DNA of 64,000 bases. Origin: Pterobdella sp. o SKG-2022 (Eukaryota > Annelida > Clitellata > Hirudinida > Piscicolidae). How positions within the stretch are numbered: the first letter of the stretch is position 1; the number at the start of each line of letters is the position of its first letter. The stretch lies in contig OZ038320.1 of assembly GCA_964035795.1 (NCBI GenBank), positions 2,691,396-2,755,395 of the forward strand. The letters are read 5' to 3'. Under the pieces are notes generated by a model that saw only the letters and a list, made by a program, of their open reading frames with translations, did no database searches and was not told the DNA's origin. The translations under genes were made by a program, and so were the position numbers. Shown here in pieces: positions 13,512 through 52,228 of the stretch.

Positions 13512-13739
13512 TAATAAATTAATGTCAATAAATAAATTTGAAAAATTGCATTTATTTACATTTGAAACAGATTTCCTCTATTTTTTACAGTTCATGTTGG
13601 TAACAAGAAATTTTGAAGACGTTTAGTATTTGGTTGGTGGATGGAAATCAAAGACCCATCATAATAAACGCATGAGAGGGCTTCAGTGATGATATTATAA
13701 TCAGAATTATATATATCACACGAGAAATGGGTGGAAGAA

Positions 13740-14696
13740 TCACATGATGGAAGCCATTATTTCCCTCACGGCAGGGAAGATACAACACTCACTGTTCTTG
13801 AGTCCATACTCATTGGCTCTCTTGATGGCTGTGTCTATGTAGGAAGGTAGCTGGTTGGGGTGCTTGTCAATGGTTTTGATGGTTTTGTTTTGGAGGTCGT
13901 AGCAAAGAGGGAGGATGAGGGAAGTGGAATCGGAAGTGAAACAGAGGATAAAGAAGATGCTTCTATTGTTGAAGAAGATGGCGGTGGTACCTAGAGGTTT
14001 GTCGAGGTTGGTGCCGTGGGGTTGGGTGAGCAAGAGTTGCACTCCACATTTGGAACGATCCATCTCCAGCTTGAAGACTTGCAAGAGATGTTTGAGTATG
14101 GAGTGAGGAAGGTGAAGAAGAAGGAAAAATGATTCGATAATTATAGGGTTGAAGGGAAAGGATGTTACCTTCAATTCAAAATACTTCTCCAGGAATATCA
14201 AATCATCACTCTCCCACTGCCTGTCTTGCAGTGAAAACAACTTGAGTGAGACTTTCTTAACAGCATGATGAATCTTGAACCCTAACCCTGACGACTCCAT
14301 CTTTCCACTTCCCCCCTTGACTCCTTGAATGTACTTCTTGACGCTCAAACCATCCATGCACGCCTGAACACCATGGTGTAGGGTGTCCAATGAGACGATC
14401 ACACAATTCCTGCCATCACTGTGCCCGATGACAAACTCCAGCAGACTGACTGCCTGTGAGGAGTAGTCCCTAGTGATCCCTTTCAACTCCCCTGTCATGA
14501 AACTCAACAAGATCTTCTGGTCGTCAGAATCAAACACCTGGGACTTCTTGGGACTCCACTTGACAAGAACGTCAGAGAGGGAGGAAGGACAGGGAGTGAT
14601 GTCGAGGATGCACAAGTTGGAGTGGTGGAAAAGTCTGATGTGGTGGTCTGACTGACTCACCATTGTGAAGATCTGCCTTAGGAACGTCACTGCCGC
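13740..14696 (-). CDS. MED14: MED14 coding exon 5 (terminal)
   Basis: 957 bases, acceptor GATACAG|GCGGCA in phase 0, ending at a TGA stop (13742-13740). It reads AAVTFLRQIFTMVSQSDHHI and on to AVREIMASIM. It corresponds to the diverged C-terminal region. The long Ser/Pro/Gln-rich tail of vertebrate MED14 is absent. Confidence 0.9.
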   Translation of the reverse strand, partial: AAVTFLRQIFTMVSQSDHHIRLFHHSNLCILDITPCPSSLSDVLVKWSPKKSQVFDSDDQKILLSFMTGELKGITRDYSSQAVSLLEFVIGHSDGRNCVIVSLDTLHHGVQACMDGLSVKKYIQGVKGGSGKMESSGLGFKIHHAVKKVSLKLFSLQDRQWESDDLIFLEKYFELKVTSFPFNPIIIESFFLLLHLPHSILKHLLQVFKLEMDRSKCGVQLLLTQPHGTNLDKPLGTTAIFFNNRSIFFILCFTSDSTSLILPLCYDLQNKTIKTIDKHPNQLPSYIDTAIKRANEYGLKNSECCIFPAVREIMASIM

Positions 14697-17436
14697 CTGT
14701 ATCGAAGTCGAAATATTTTATGCTATTAATATCTCCACACAGCATTGGAAACATTTAATGAGTATATAATAACCTTGGGAGCATGAGGTTTGAGAAAAGG
14801 GAGTGTAGGGAGGGAGAAAAGGGTGGTGAGAAGAGGTTGAGTGCTACATAGAGTGGTCACCAGTTGACTGAGTGACCTGGTGTAGTTGAGGGTTCTTTGT
14901 AGATGGTGGGATGACCTGGAATGACAATTGCTTGTGTACGATGGTGAAGTTGTCCAGAAGAAGAGTTCAAAAAGGTCATCTTGTGGGTTAAAGGTGACAG
15001 TGGTGCAATACTCATTGTTGGTGCCATAGAAGACGTCGATGCGATTGAGGGAGCAAGACTCAACGTTGAAGTGGTGAGGAGTGGTGGGAGGGTGGTAGTG
15101 ACTAGCGAGTTTGAAGATGTTGTCCACCTTGCTTAGATCTATCTTCAAACTTTTCAAAAGATCCACTAGGTCGTAAGTCTCGTAATTTAAAGTCAGCACT
15201 ACGCTTCCATTTTCATTTTGTTGCTTGCATTTGATTGGCCAAGAAGGCAGACTTAATTGGATACAAAATGAGTATCGTTCACGTTTGACGAGGCGACAAA
15301 CTGTCTTAGTGTTGTTCTGGAAGGTTTTGAAAGCTTTTGAAGTGTTGAAGAGGAACAACTGTGTGCATTTATTGAGGGAGTCACGAGACTTGCCTGTGTG
15401 GAAGAGGTTGCTGTTGTTGAGTTGTTGTGATAGTTGCTCAAACAAGACAGTTTGTTCTGCAAAGGAGATGACAGCACTCAATTCTTGAGTCAACAGCAGG
15501 GCTTGAGGTGTTTTGGATGGTTGGCTCAAGTTCTGTGTGTCTATCTGCAACATGTACTGCATGGATTCACTAGTATTGAGAGCTTCATATATTTCGTACT
15601 TGACGTGATTGTCTTCTTTCTCTAGAAACGAGATCATCAAGAAGAAAGAGTCCCGATTGAAAAGCTTCACCAAGATGGAGTTTTTGTTGTGAGAAGTGCT
15701 TTTGAATTCTTGCACTGATGCAGTGAGTTCTGTGAGGTATGAAGCTTTGAGCGCCGCTAACTTCATGCTACTTAACACGGCGCCCAACTCTTTCCGGTTG
15801 GAATTGAGGCAGGTCAAAAAAGGGGTTTTGAAGTCAGAGAGTGAAGCTGGAAGGGATGCAGTGAAAGAACCTTTGACTTCAAGAACACAGATACTAACGT
15901 AGTGGTTAGCTGGAGTGAGTTTGAGGTTGATAACAAGGGGGTTGTGAGTCATGTGACATAGGTACTTGAGGGATTCTAGGGCCCTCTTCAACTCCCTCAT
16001 CTTCACCATGATGCGCACCTGAATGCTGCTGATGATGAGACTCTCCATCGAAAGACACCTGGCATCAATGTACCTCACACATCTGTTGCCATCAGTTCCC
16101 ACCACCTTGGGACTGTGCACCACACACAGGGGCTTGTTGGGCTGCTTCTCGTCAGGGAAAATGGTTAGCTTGTATGTCGATGCCTTCTTGTTTTTCACGT
16201 CCCTCCAGTAAGACAGGGCCAACACCTTGCCTGGAACATACTCATCCACTTTCAAGAACTGACCCATTCTGTGGTTGATGAGTTTGTTGCTTTGGAAAAA
16301 GAGAACTTCGAGCTGTAAGGACTGACAGAAGTAATGCAAGCATGTGTACAAGTTTTGCAATGGCTTTTCGTTCTCCATAAGTCTCTGCTGGGCAATGTGA
16401 TGGATGTATGAGACCTGCTGGGGGTGCACCAAACTGCCTGTCTCTTGACTCTCACAATCCTCCACCAAAATCTCAATATCGAGCAATCTCCATGGAGTGG
16501 CCAAGGAGTCACTCATAAGAGTCAATGTTGCCTTGAACTCACACTCCACAGTGAAGGTGACTCTGCCATTTGAGATGTCAGGTCGACACATGCTAAGTGG
16601 CATGTCTGTGGTGACAATTCGATGCTCAATCAACTGGGTGAGCCTGGTGATCACTCGACGTCTCTCGGAAGGAAGCACAACTCGACTTGGAATAATCTTC
16701 TCCTTGATGCAGTGAGGCAGACGAGGGTATGATCCTGTGGTGAGCACATCTACAGCACATGACAATGCGAAGCTAGGAAGCCTGTGGTGGTGTAATGATT
16801 AAGTCTCAAATAAGTACACAATAAAGAAAGGAAATACTAAATCTAACACCAGATGACTTTAAATTTGGACAACCCAAAATTAACAAAAGCAACCATACTA
16901 GCTTATACTGCTGTACATGTCCCAGTAACTGGGATTGACAGCAAACGGTCCAGGTTATCAATACTGACAGGTCGTAAGTTAAAAAAATTCTATTGGGAAA
17001 AAATTTTATAGACTGCAAGTCCAAACTCAAAATCATCGGAATTCAACATTTATTGTTCCCAAACTTGAGCAGTTTGCCTTGCTTTTGTCAATTAGGATGA
17101 TTCATCAAGCCAAATGACAACGAAATCAGAACTTCAATATTTAGCTACCTGTTACTGGAGTCTATTGCTGCTCAGGCTATAACAAAAAAGCAGCCTTCAG
17201 GCATAGGCGCTAAAATAAAAGCAGTTTAACGCTGATGCACAAAACAATAATTAAAAAAATACAATTTTTATTATAAAATACTACTACTACTACTACTACT
17301 ACTATTTTTACTACTACTACTATTACTACTACCACTACTACCACTATTACTACTACCACTACCACTATTACTACTACTACTACTACCACTATTACTACTA
17401 CTACTACCACTATTACTACTACTACTACAACTACTA

Positions 17437-17470
<34 letters not shown>

Positions 17471-18934
17471 AACTAGTACAACCATTAAAACAACATTTAA
17501 CCTTGCATGCACCAATGTCTCTCTGGCAAGCCTAGCCAAACTGTCAGCTGTCTCTATGTATATCATTTGCTGATTTTGTAGGAAAGACAGGATTTTCTGT
17601 TTTGGGTTGTTATGATGGTGTGTTGTGGATACTGCATACATACAACTGGAAATGACATTAATAACAATGAAGAATATAATTGAAAAATAATGATAAATGA
17701 TAAGACAAAAATATAATGAATAATAGAAAGTGAAACACCGTTTCCAATATTGATCAAGATTTGAAGAATTCTTCAACATTATCATATAACTGTTTCAAGT
17801 TGAAGCAAACCAACAACATATAAAAAAATGTTTCAATAAAAATAAAAAGAAAAAATAAGAATAGAAACAATATTAAATAAAAAAACAACAATAAAAATAA
17901 CTACATTAATAATATTATTATTATCATTATTATTATAAAAAAAACAATAGCACAAGAACAGACCCCACACTTGTCAACTTTGTTGGCAGACGAGGTCCAT
18001 CGCACAAGGGCCAACAACCTCACAAACAATTGTTTTGTCTTGTTGAGGAAGATGCTTATCTCTATCTTTCTGATTGAGATGGTAGTAGTAGTAGTGAGAA
18101 TTCTAGTAGTAGTAGTAGTAAAGGTAGTAGTAGTAGTGGGAATAGTAGTAGTAGAGGTAAGAGTAGTAGTGATGGGGACAGTATCAGTAGGTGCTATGAT
18201 TAGTAGTTGTGGTTTGGGTGGTAGTAGTAGAAGTGGTGATGATATAGGTGGAGGTGCTAGAAAGATTAGTAATAGTAGTAGTTTTAATAGAAGTAGTAGT
18301 GAGCGTACAAATAGCACTAGTAGCATTAGTAGTGATAGGAGTAAAAGTAATAGTAGTTATAGTATTAATAATAGTAATGAAGATCGTGGTGGTATTTATA
18401 TCATTTTGTTTTGTTAAATAATTATTTAAATAAACCTTTCAAGATCTGTTTTTTGAGGAAGCCTGAAAAATTTCAAATAATTAAAAATAAATTCTTCATT
18501 GTTATTACTAAAATAATTGAAGCCATTAGCTTAACCACACATCACCACTATAATGCATAACAATGATAAACCATATAACAAACTAAAAACACAAAACTGA
18601 GCAGCACACTACCAACTAAAAGCTGGACTATCAGCTTTTTTATTTTAAATAAACAGTTTTTTGATTTCACAGCATAGAACTCTAGAAAAACTATCAATTA
18701 TACAACTGAAACTCTTATTAGGAGTGACCGAATAGCCAACTTACTATTTCAATTTTTTTTTCAACTCAAAAATATTTTATGTGAAATAAAACCCTAGATC
18801 ACACCAACATACAACTCAGCAAGCTTGCAAAGGTCGTGGTATGTTCGTTGGAGGATGAAGTCAATCTGGGTTGTGAGTGGAATCATTTGTCCAAGAACAT
18901 TTGTCTCCATGAAACCATTTTCTGTTGGAGGCAT
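13740..18934 (-). CDS. MED14: MED14, Mediator complex subunit 14 (complete, five coding exons)
   Basis: MED14 is the backbone subunit that links the head, middle and tail modules of Mediator and bridges regulators to RNA polymerase II in the nucleus. Five exons join with consistent phases into 1,110 codons including stop. Hallmarks in order: TQIDFILQRTYHDL, KTKQLFVRLLALVRW, ETADSLARLARETLVHAR, LPSFALSCAVDVLTTGSYPRLP, PWRLLDIEILVED and LHYFCQSLQLEVLFFQS. The N-terminal half aligns well by eye with animal MED14. The C-terminal third is more diverged, and the total is well below the roughly 1,450 residues of the human protein because the long disordered tail is missing. An in-frame TGA seven codons before the ATG supports the start. 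The upstream neighbour is the fibulin gene, transcribed in the same direction. Confidence 0.93.
14774..16781 (-). CDS. MED14: MED14 coding exon 4 (2.0 kb)
   Basis: 2,008 bases, acceptor CACCACAG|G, donor CCCAAG|GTTATT, no internal stop. It opens with LPSFALSCAVDVLTTGSYPR and carries most of the conserved Mediator backbone region. It ends in phase 0 at residues PHAPK. Its size contrasts with the small exons around it. Confidence 0.95.
16975..17212. repeat. Dispersed repeat copy B (related to 13.16-13.35 kb)
   Basis: Shares with copy A the ordered phrases ATAGACTGCA..AGTCCAAACT and ATCGGAATTCAACATTTATT, and ends in CAGGCATAGGCGCT. The two copies differ at many sites, so the insertions are old. 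Confidence 0.5.
17278..17482. repeat. (TAC)n trinucleotide array in MED14 intron 3
   Basis: About 205 bases of TAC/TAT/CAC trinucleotides. In the MED14 pre-mRNA this reads (GUA)n. Confidence 0.95.
17502..17645 (-). CDS. MED14: MED14 coding exon 3
   Basis: 144 bases, acceptor TTCCAG|T, donor GCAAG|GTTAAA. It encodes a divergent linker (CMYAVSTTHHHNNPK) and then ILSFLQNQQMIYIETADSLA plus RLARETLVHA. An acceptor nearer the conserved part (TATGCAG) would break the phase. A longer open frame across this exon and into the adjacent TAC array is not a separate gene. Confidence 0.86.
17971..18069 (-). CDS. MED14: MED14 coding exon 2
   Basis: 99 bases, acceptor ATCAG|A and donor GACAA|GTGTGG. It encodes KIEISIFLNKTKQLFVRL followed by LALVRWTSSANKVD, matching the best-conserved N-terminal MED14 block. 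A donor nine bases downstream-shifted in the gene (GGG|GTCTGT) would not fit the phase of exon 3. Confidence 0.88.
18070..18812 (-). other. MED14 intron 1
   Basis: Dominated by a TAG/GTA trinucleotide array directly next to the exon 2 acceptor, then AT-rich sequence. No exon was seen. Confidence 0.7.
18080..18375. repeat. (TAG)n degenerate trinucleotide array in MED14 intron 1
   Basis: About 300 bases of TAG/GTA-type trinucleotides with interruptions, starting some ten bases from the exon 2 acceptor. It is the reverse complement type of the array at 17.28 kb. In the pre-mRNA it reads (CUA)n. Confidence 0.9.
18813..18934 (-). CDS. MED14: MED14 coding exon 1
   Basis: Starts at the ATG (18934-18932), encodes 40 codons plus two bases, and ends at a strong donor TT|GTATGT. 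It contains TTQIDFILQRTYHDLCKLAE, the MED14 N-terminal motif. The ATG is immediately preceded by CCCACAG, so a separate 5' untranslated exon is possible. Confidence 0.88.
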
Positions 18935-19864
18935 CTGTGGGAGATAGTTTCATTCAGTTGAACTAATAAGTTTTTTGATAATATTGTTGGTGAGTTCTAT
19001 TTTTGGAAAATATACATGCTAGTGAAAAAAAATTCAACCATTTTTGAAATTATGAACTTGAAGTACATCGAAAAAATTATTTAGTTTAATTTTTCGAACA
19101 TTTTCGTTTTGGTTCTTATCTTTCATATTTAGGTATGTTTTTACTGTACAAGTTTGAAATAACTGAGAAAAAAATTTTTTTCATAGTGAACAACATAACT
19201 GACAAACTTATATTGTCATTTTCATACAGACAACATTAGCTTTTTAGTTCGATATTGACAATAAAAGTTACTTATGTATTTTTTTCGTGAGTGAAGGGAA
19301 CGAAATTTATGAAACTTGAAAAAAAAACATATTGTATAAAAGTGAAAAAACCTTTGTATTGTATTTGGCTTCCCAAGAAACCTTATGTATTGAAACTAAA
19401 TAAAAACTAGAGCGATTATGTGATACAGCTAGAAGTGAACCTAAAAACTTGTAAAAATAAATTCCTAGTTAGTGAAATTTTAATGTTGAAAAAATTTATT
19501 TTTATTATAATTCAAATTTATAAATTTACTTTTTGGAGTTCAGCTTCAAAAAAATGCCGAATATTCGTACTTAACAGCGAGCTAAACTACTGATCGTATT
19601 TAGTAGGTGATAAAGCTCGGCTTTTTCAATTGATTACTCTGAATTGACTGAAAAAAGTTGAATTAAAATTTTTACATTATTTTGTCCAAACTTTTTTACT
19701 TGAAGCTTTAACCAGCAAAGATATCAGATACATCGCTAAGTATACTCCAAAGGTTTTTGATTGCTTACTTTCGGATGTTTGAACTTTATAATCATTCGCC
19801 AAAAAATTTTATCACACATACCAGACACATAAAATTATGAAGTAAGTTTTTATATTTGGCTTTA

Positions 19865-20155
19865 CATCGTCTGGCTGTCAGTGATGGGTTACTTTGGTAC
19901 CACCGTTGAAATCCTATGAAACATCGCATACACGGTTTTGTTTGAATTAAACATTAACACCACATAACCATAAATTTCATTGTGCTTCATAAAGTGAACG
20001 TAATCAACCATTAGTCGCACCATATTGGGGTTGTCAGTTCGACAGATGTTTCACAGGGCGCTACTCCTTGTGCACTTAATTATCGGCCCGCATGGGATCG
20101 AACCCGGCAACTTTAGATAATTAGTCTAATGCTCTACCAGCTGAGCTATACGGGC
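19865..20155 (-). mobile_element. tRNA-derived SINE-like element
   Basis: The 5' head (20085-20155) is tRNA-like. The body continues leftward with AGTAGCGCCCTGTGAAACAT and a GC-balanced stretch to about 19.86 kb. A diverged, headless copy of the body occurs at about 35.70-35.91 kb in the same orientation. The SINE family is not identified, and the 3' limit is approximate. Confidence 0.6.
20085..20155 (-). pseudogene. tRNA-like head with defective T arm
   Basis: It has a seven-pair acceptor helix (GCCCGTA/TGCGGGC, one wobble), a good D arm (GCTC..GAGC), a five-pair anticodon stem (TTAGA/TCTAA) with loop CTAATTA, and a perfect box B (GGGTTCGATCC). The 3' half of the T stem and acceptor is two bases short, so a normal T stem cannot form. 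The body resembles tRNA-Lys sequences but the loop would read AAT. I treat it as a SINE promoter head rather than a working tRNA. Confidence 0.65.
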
Positions 20156-21039
20156 TATTTATTTTATAACTAGTTCAAGTTTCAATCTAAATAAATAATT
20201 GAAGTGATTTATTAATAAATAAATTTAAAAGTGAAACTTTTCAAAGGCGTAATAAACATAGCAGGTGCAAAAGTTAACAAATCATAAATACAACATCAAT
20301 ATGGTAATATCATTAAATTGTAATATTTCTATATCAATAAATTATATTTTTATATAAATAAATTATGATATTTTCATATCAAAAAATTATGATATTTTTA
20401 TATCACTAAATTATTCTAATATTTTATCAAATATCAATAGTGAAAAAACTCAAGGGTCACTTAACATAATTGTTTGTGTATAGAACTTTTAAGCTATTGA
20501 AAACTACATCAGTTTTTAGTTATAAAAATTTTTTTATGTTCAAGAAAAAAAATTATTTTAAAATATGTTTCGAAGGTTAGAATATAAAATTGAAAAGCAA
20601 AACAAGGATGTAAATGCGTAACAGGATAACAAAGTTTTGAATCAATGAGATTAAACTCTTAATAAATTATAATAAAAGAAGTCATAAAATACAAACAATA
20701 TCAGAAACATAAAATTTGTGTTACAAACCGCATATGAACATTAATAATGATCATATAAACAACCATCGTTCTCATTATTATTCTCATAATAACAAAATGA
20801 TAAATCTATTAATAACATAATAATAAACTTATTAATAAAAAATTATTAATAATTATAAAAAATAATAATGAAATTTTCAATTTTAAACACAAAAAAGTGG
20901 TTTTCTGATACATTTTTAACACTTTCTAGAACCTTCGATAAGTTGGACTTCATCATTAAACATTAGTATGCAACATGAAAATTATTTTAAAAGTCGATAT
21001 TATATATAATCATCTAAGGGTGAACATCAAAAGCATGAA

Positions 21040-21300
21040 GCGAATTTACAACACCTACAAGTCCCAGAATCAGTACAAAAGTCGGGCTAACACACCGTTC
21101 TAAATACGGGGTCTCATGCCAAAATCCAGGCCCTACAGGGTTCTAACCCAGGTGTAGCATTATGTATTAATGAACCAATTAGCGGTAGTGATAATGATGT
21201 GTTAATACATATGATCTATGAGTTAATCTACAGCTCCAACGTGTCCTACATGCTGTCACAATATTCGTAGCTACAATCCTCATGAACGTCAAACTGCTAG
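21040..21300. other. Unassigned GC-richer patch downstream of fibulin
   Basis: Non-repetitive, with phrases such as CAGGGTTCTAACCCAGG, an interrupted palindrome that also resembles a box B. No coding frame. It may be a decayed SINE. Confidence 0.3.
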
Positions 21301-21582
21301 TATTTAACTACAATCGAATGCTCAAAGCACAATAACAACAATAACAAATCAATATTATTATTATTTTTTTTGTTTTTTAAGTTAAATTACCTAAAGATTA
21401 CACTATAAAAGAGATTAATGTGAGAAACATCATATGGCGAAACTACTTAAGCTTCTGGGTTTAAGTGGGGTATTAGCTGCGGGTTATTTGAAAGAAAATC
21501 CAGTTTATGATATGCAATTTCTTCACTGTATATTATAATTTTTTTCATTAAATGTAAATTTTTTTGAATTGAATATTCAAAA

Positions 21583-50340
<28,758 letters not shown>

Positions 50341-50445
50341 CTGTGGTGAGATGGTGTGGTTGAGGTGTGGTGGCTGGGTGGTGGTGGTGTGGTGTTTGGT
50401 AGTGTGTGGTGGTGTGTGAGAGTGTGTGAGTGTGTGGTGGGGTTT
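50341..50445. repeat. GT/GGTG-rich tract between fibulin exon a and the RTE insertion
   Basis: About 105 bases of GGTGTGGTG-like sequence. On the gene strand it is a CCACCACAC pyrimidine-rich tract before the exon a acceptor. Confidence 0.8.
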
Positions 50446-50454
50446 GACGAATAA
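50446..50454. repeat. Target-site duplication, 3' copy
   Basis: GACGAATAA, identical to 53837-53845, flanking the RTE element. Confidence 0.8.
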
Positions 50455-50470
50455 CTTACTTACTTACTTA
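50455..50470 (-). repeat. RTE 3' tail, (TAAG)4
   Basis: Four tandem TAAG units on the element strand between the last coding part and the target-site duplication. Confidence 0.85.
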
Positions 50471-51483
50471 GGCTGACTTTTAAGTCGAGCCAAAGGGATG
50501 AAGCTTCTCCATGATTCTCTGTCCAGCATTGCGTTCTCAATTTCTTTAGTGCTTTCTAGGTCCGTGTCTCTCGCCAAAGTATCAACATAATTTATTGCTT
50601 TTCTTCCTTTTTTTGGGTTTCTTTCCAAAGGTTGCCACAGAACAAGTTTCGAGGCTATCTCTTCTCGATGCCGAACACAATGACCGGCAAGTCTCAGTCT
50701 ACGCTCTCTACTTTTACAGCTTAATTTTGGCAGATCACCGTACAGTTCTTCATTTGTCTCGTGTTGTTTCCAAGATATGTTTAGTGCCATTCTAAGCATT
50801 CTGGTATAAGCTCCATCTAGTGATTTAGTTGAAGCAGAAGTAAGAGTCCACGTTTCAGAGTTATAGAGCAGCACTGACTCGACCGTCACTAGAAATAATC
50901 TGATTTTTATTTCTCTGCTCATTGATGACTTCCAGATTTTTTTGAGTTTGTGACAAGCCATCCATACCTGCGCCTTCCTAGCTTTCACATCGTGTTGACA
51001 GCATTTCATCCAACCACCTAAGTACTTGAAATTGTCAACTTCTTCGATGAAACCACCACTGATAGATTTGATGTCATTGATACTATCCTCGTTAAACCTC
51101 ATCATTTTGGTCCTTTTGGCATTGCAGTATAATCCATTTTTTGCAGCTTCGGATTCAACACGGTTTAGAAGCTTTTTGGCTTGAGCTATTTCGTGACATA
51201 TGAGGGCGATATCGTCAGCATAATCGAGATCAGTTATTACTTCCGCTGGATATCGACGACTTCTTTTTGGATTAAGAAGGAAGCCAAGTTCTTCTTTACC
51301 ATCAATGGCCATCCTCATAATGTAGTCAATAACAATGGTGAAAAGATATGGGGCCAGTGTGTCCCCTTGAAGAACACCTCCTAAAATTTCAAAATATTCA
51401 GTTTCACCATCAAAAGAGAGTACCTTGGCTCGTTTCCTCGTATAGTCTTTGTATGGCATTGACAAGTTCATTTTGAATTCCAT
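50464..51483 (-). pseudogene. RTE reverse transcriptase, C-terminal part
   Basis: Contains GGVLQGDTLAPYLF, the catalytic YADD (51211-51222) and FKYLGGWM. The C-terminal region is RRLRLAGHCVRHREE with DRESWRSFIPLA, as in RTE-type elements. The true frame enters upstream through a frameshift near 51435-51450, so the apparent ATG start is an artefact. Confidence 0.88.
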
Positions 51484-51496
51484 ATGCTTTGAGGAT

Positions 51497-52228
51497 TTAC
51501 ATCATTTTTGCTCTATGAAAGCTATCAAATGCTTTACTGAAATCCACAAAAACTATGGTTGCATGGACATTATTTCTTTTTGCTTCTTCAATTATTCTTC
51601 GAAGCGCTAGAATGTGAGCTGTGGTATTTCTTTTGGGTCGAAATCCATTTTGGTTTTTACTGAGTAGTGGGTATAGTTGAGGTTGAATTCGATTTAGTAT
51701 AAGCTTGTTCACTACTTTCGACATCATAGCTGACAGACCGATTCCTTTATAGTTTGATGTATTACTGAAGTCCCCGTCTTTTGGTAGAGGTAGAATGTCG
51801 ACGTCAGACCATTGTTGGGGCTTATGACCGTCTAAAAGAAGTGAGTTAGCATATTCTGAAACGATGTCGTCTATATTGCAGTATTTCAATAGTTCGTTTG
51901 GAATACCGTCTTCACCAGAAACTTTTCCAAGCTTGAGATATTTTTTCACTGCAAGATATTCTTTTTTGGTGAAAGGCCCAGATTCTATCTGTAAATCTTC
52001 AAATATTGTTTGAACCTGGGCACCACAATCATCTGATATTGTAGGTTCCTTACTCAGTAAAGGGCTGGAATGACTGTACCAGCTTCTAATCCTTTCACAA
52101 TTGTTCTTGCCTTTGAGAATGCCTTTTTTGGAGCTTTTACGAATACTTACATCATTTATGAGATTCCAGCTCTTGGAGCATTGACCACGTTTGGCTGCTG
52201 TTTCAATTAATGTAATTTTCTGTGCCAA
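51497..52228 (-). pseudogene. RTE reverse transcriptase, N-terminal part
   Basis: Reads GEDGIPNELLKYC, ILPLPKDGDFSNTSNYKGI, LLSKNQNGFRPKRNT and FVDFSKAFDSFHRAKMM, the finger/palm motifs preceding YADD. It ends at a premature TAA (51499-51497); the same frame continues afterwards with ILKAYGIQNEL before the next frameshift. Confidence 0.88.

Larger units (their letters stand above)
12597..13739. other. TMTC2-MED14 intergenic region
   Basis: This runs between the presumed TMTC2 start and the MED14 stop codon. It is AT-rich with no convincing gene. A copy of a dispersed repeat lies at about 13160-13350. The TMTC2 promoter and the MED14 3' UTR should lie here; no core promoter motif is obvious. 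Confidence 0.5.
16782..17501 (-). other. MED14 intron 3
   Basis: Holds a dispersed repeat copy (16.98-17.21 kb) and a TAC trinucleotide array (17.28-17.48 kb). No exon was seen. Confidence 0.7.
18935..21582. other. MED14-fibulin intergenic region
   Basis: Contains a tRNA-derived SINE-like element (about 19.86-20.16 kb) and a GC-richer unassigned patch (21.04-21.3 kb). It should also hold the MED14 promoter and the fibulin 3' UTR. The rest is AT-rich with nothing recognisable. Confidence 0.55.

Noticed and set aside
17210..17785. 191-codon Val-rich minus-strand frame as a separate gene
   Set aside because: Its informative part is MED14 exon 3; the Val run is the intronic TAC array.
17971..18417. 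148-codon plus-strand Val/Ser-rich frame
   Set aside because: It is antisense to MED14 exon 2 and otherwise repeat-encoded.
20085..20155. Functional tRNA gene on the minus strand
   Set aside because: The T stem/acceptor is two bases short, and the sequence continues into a body shared with another copy. SINE head preferred.
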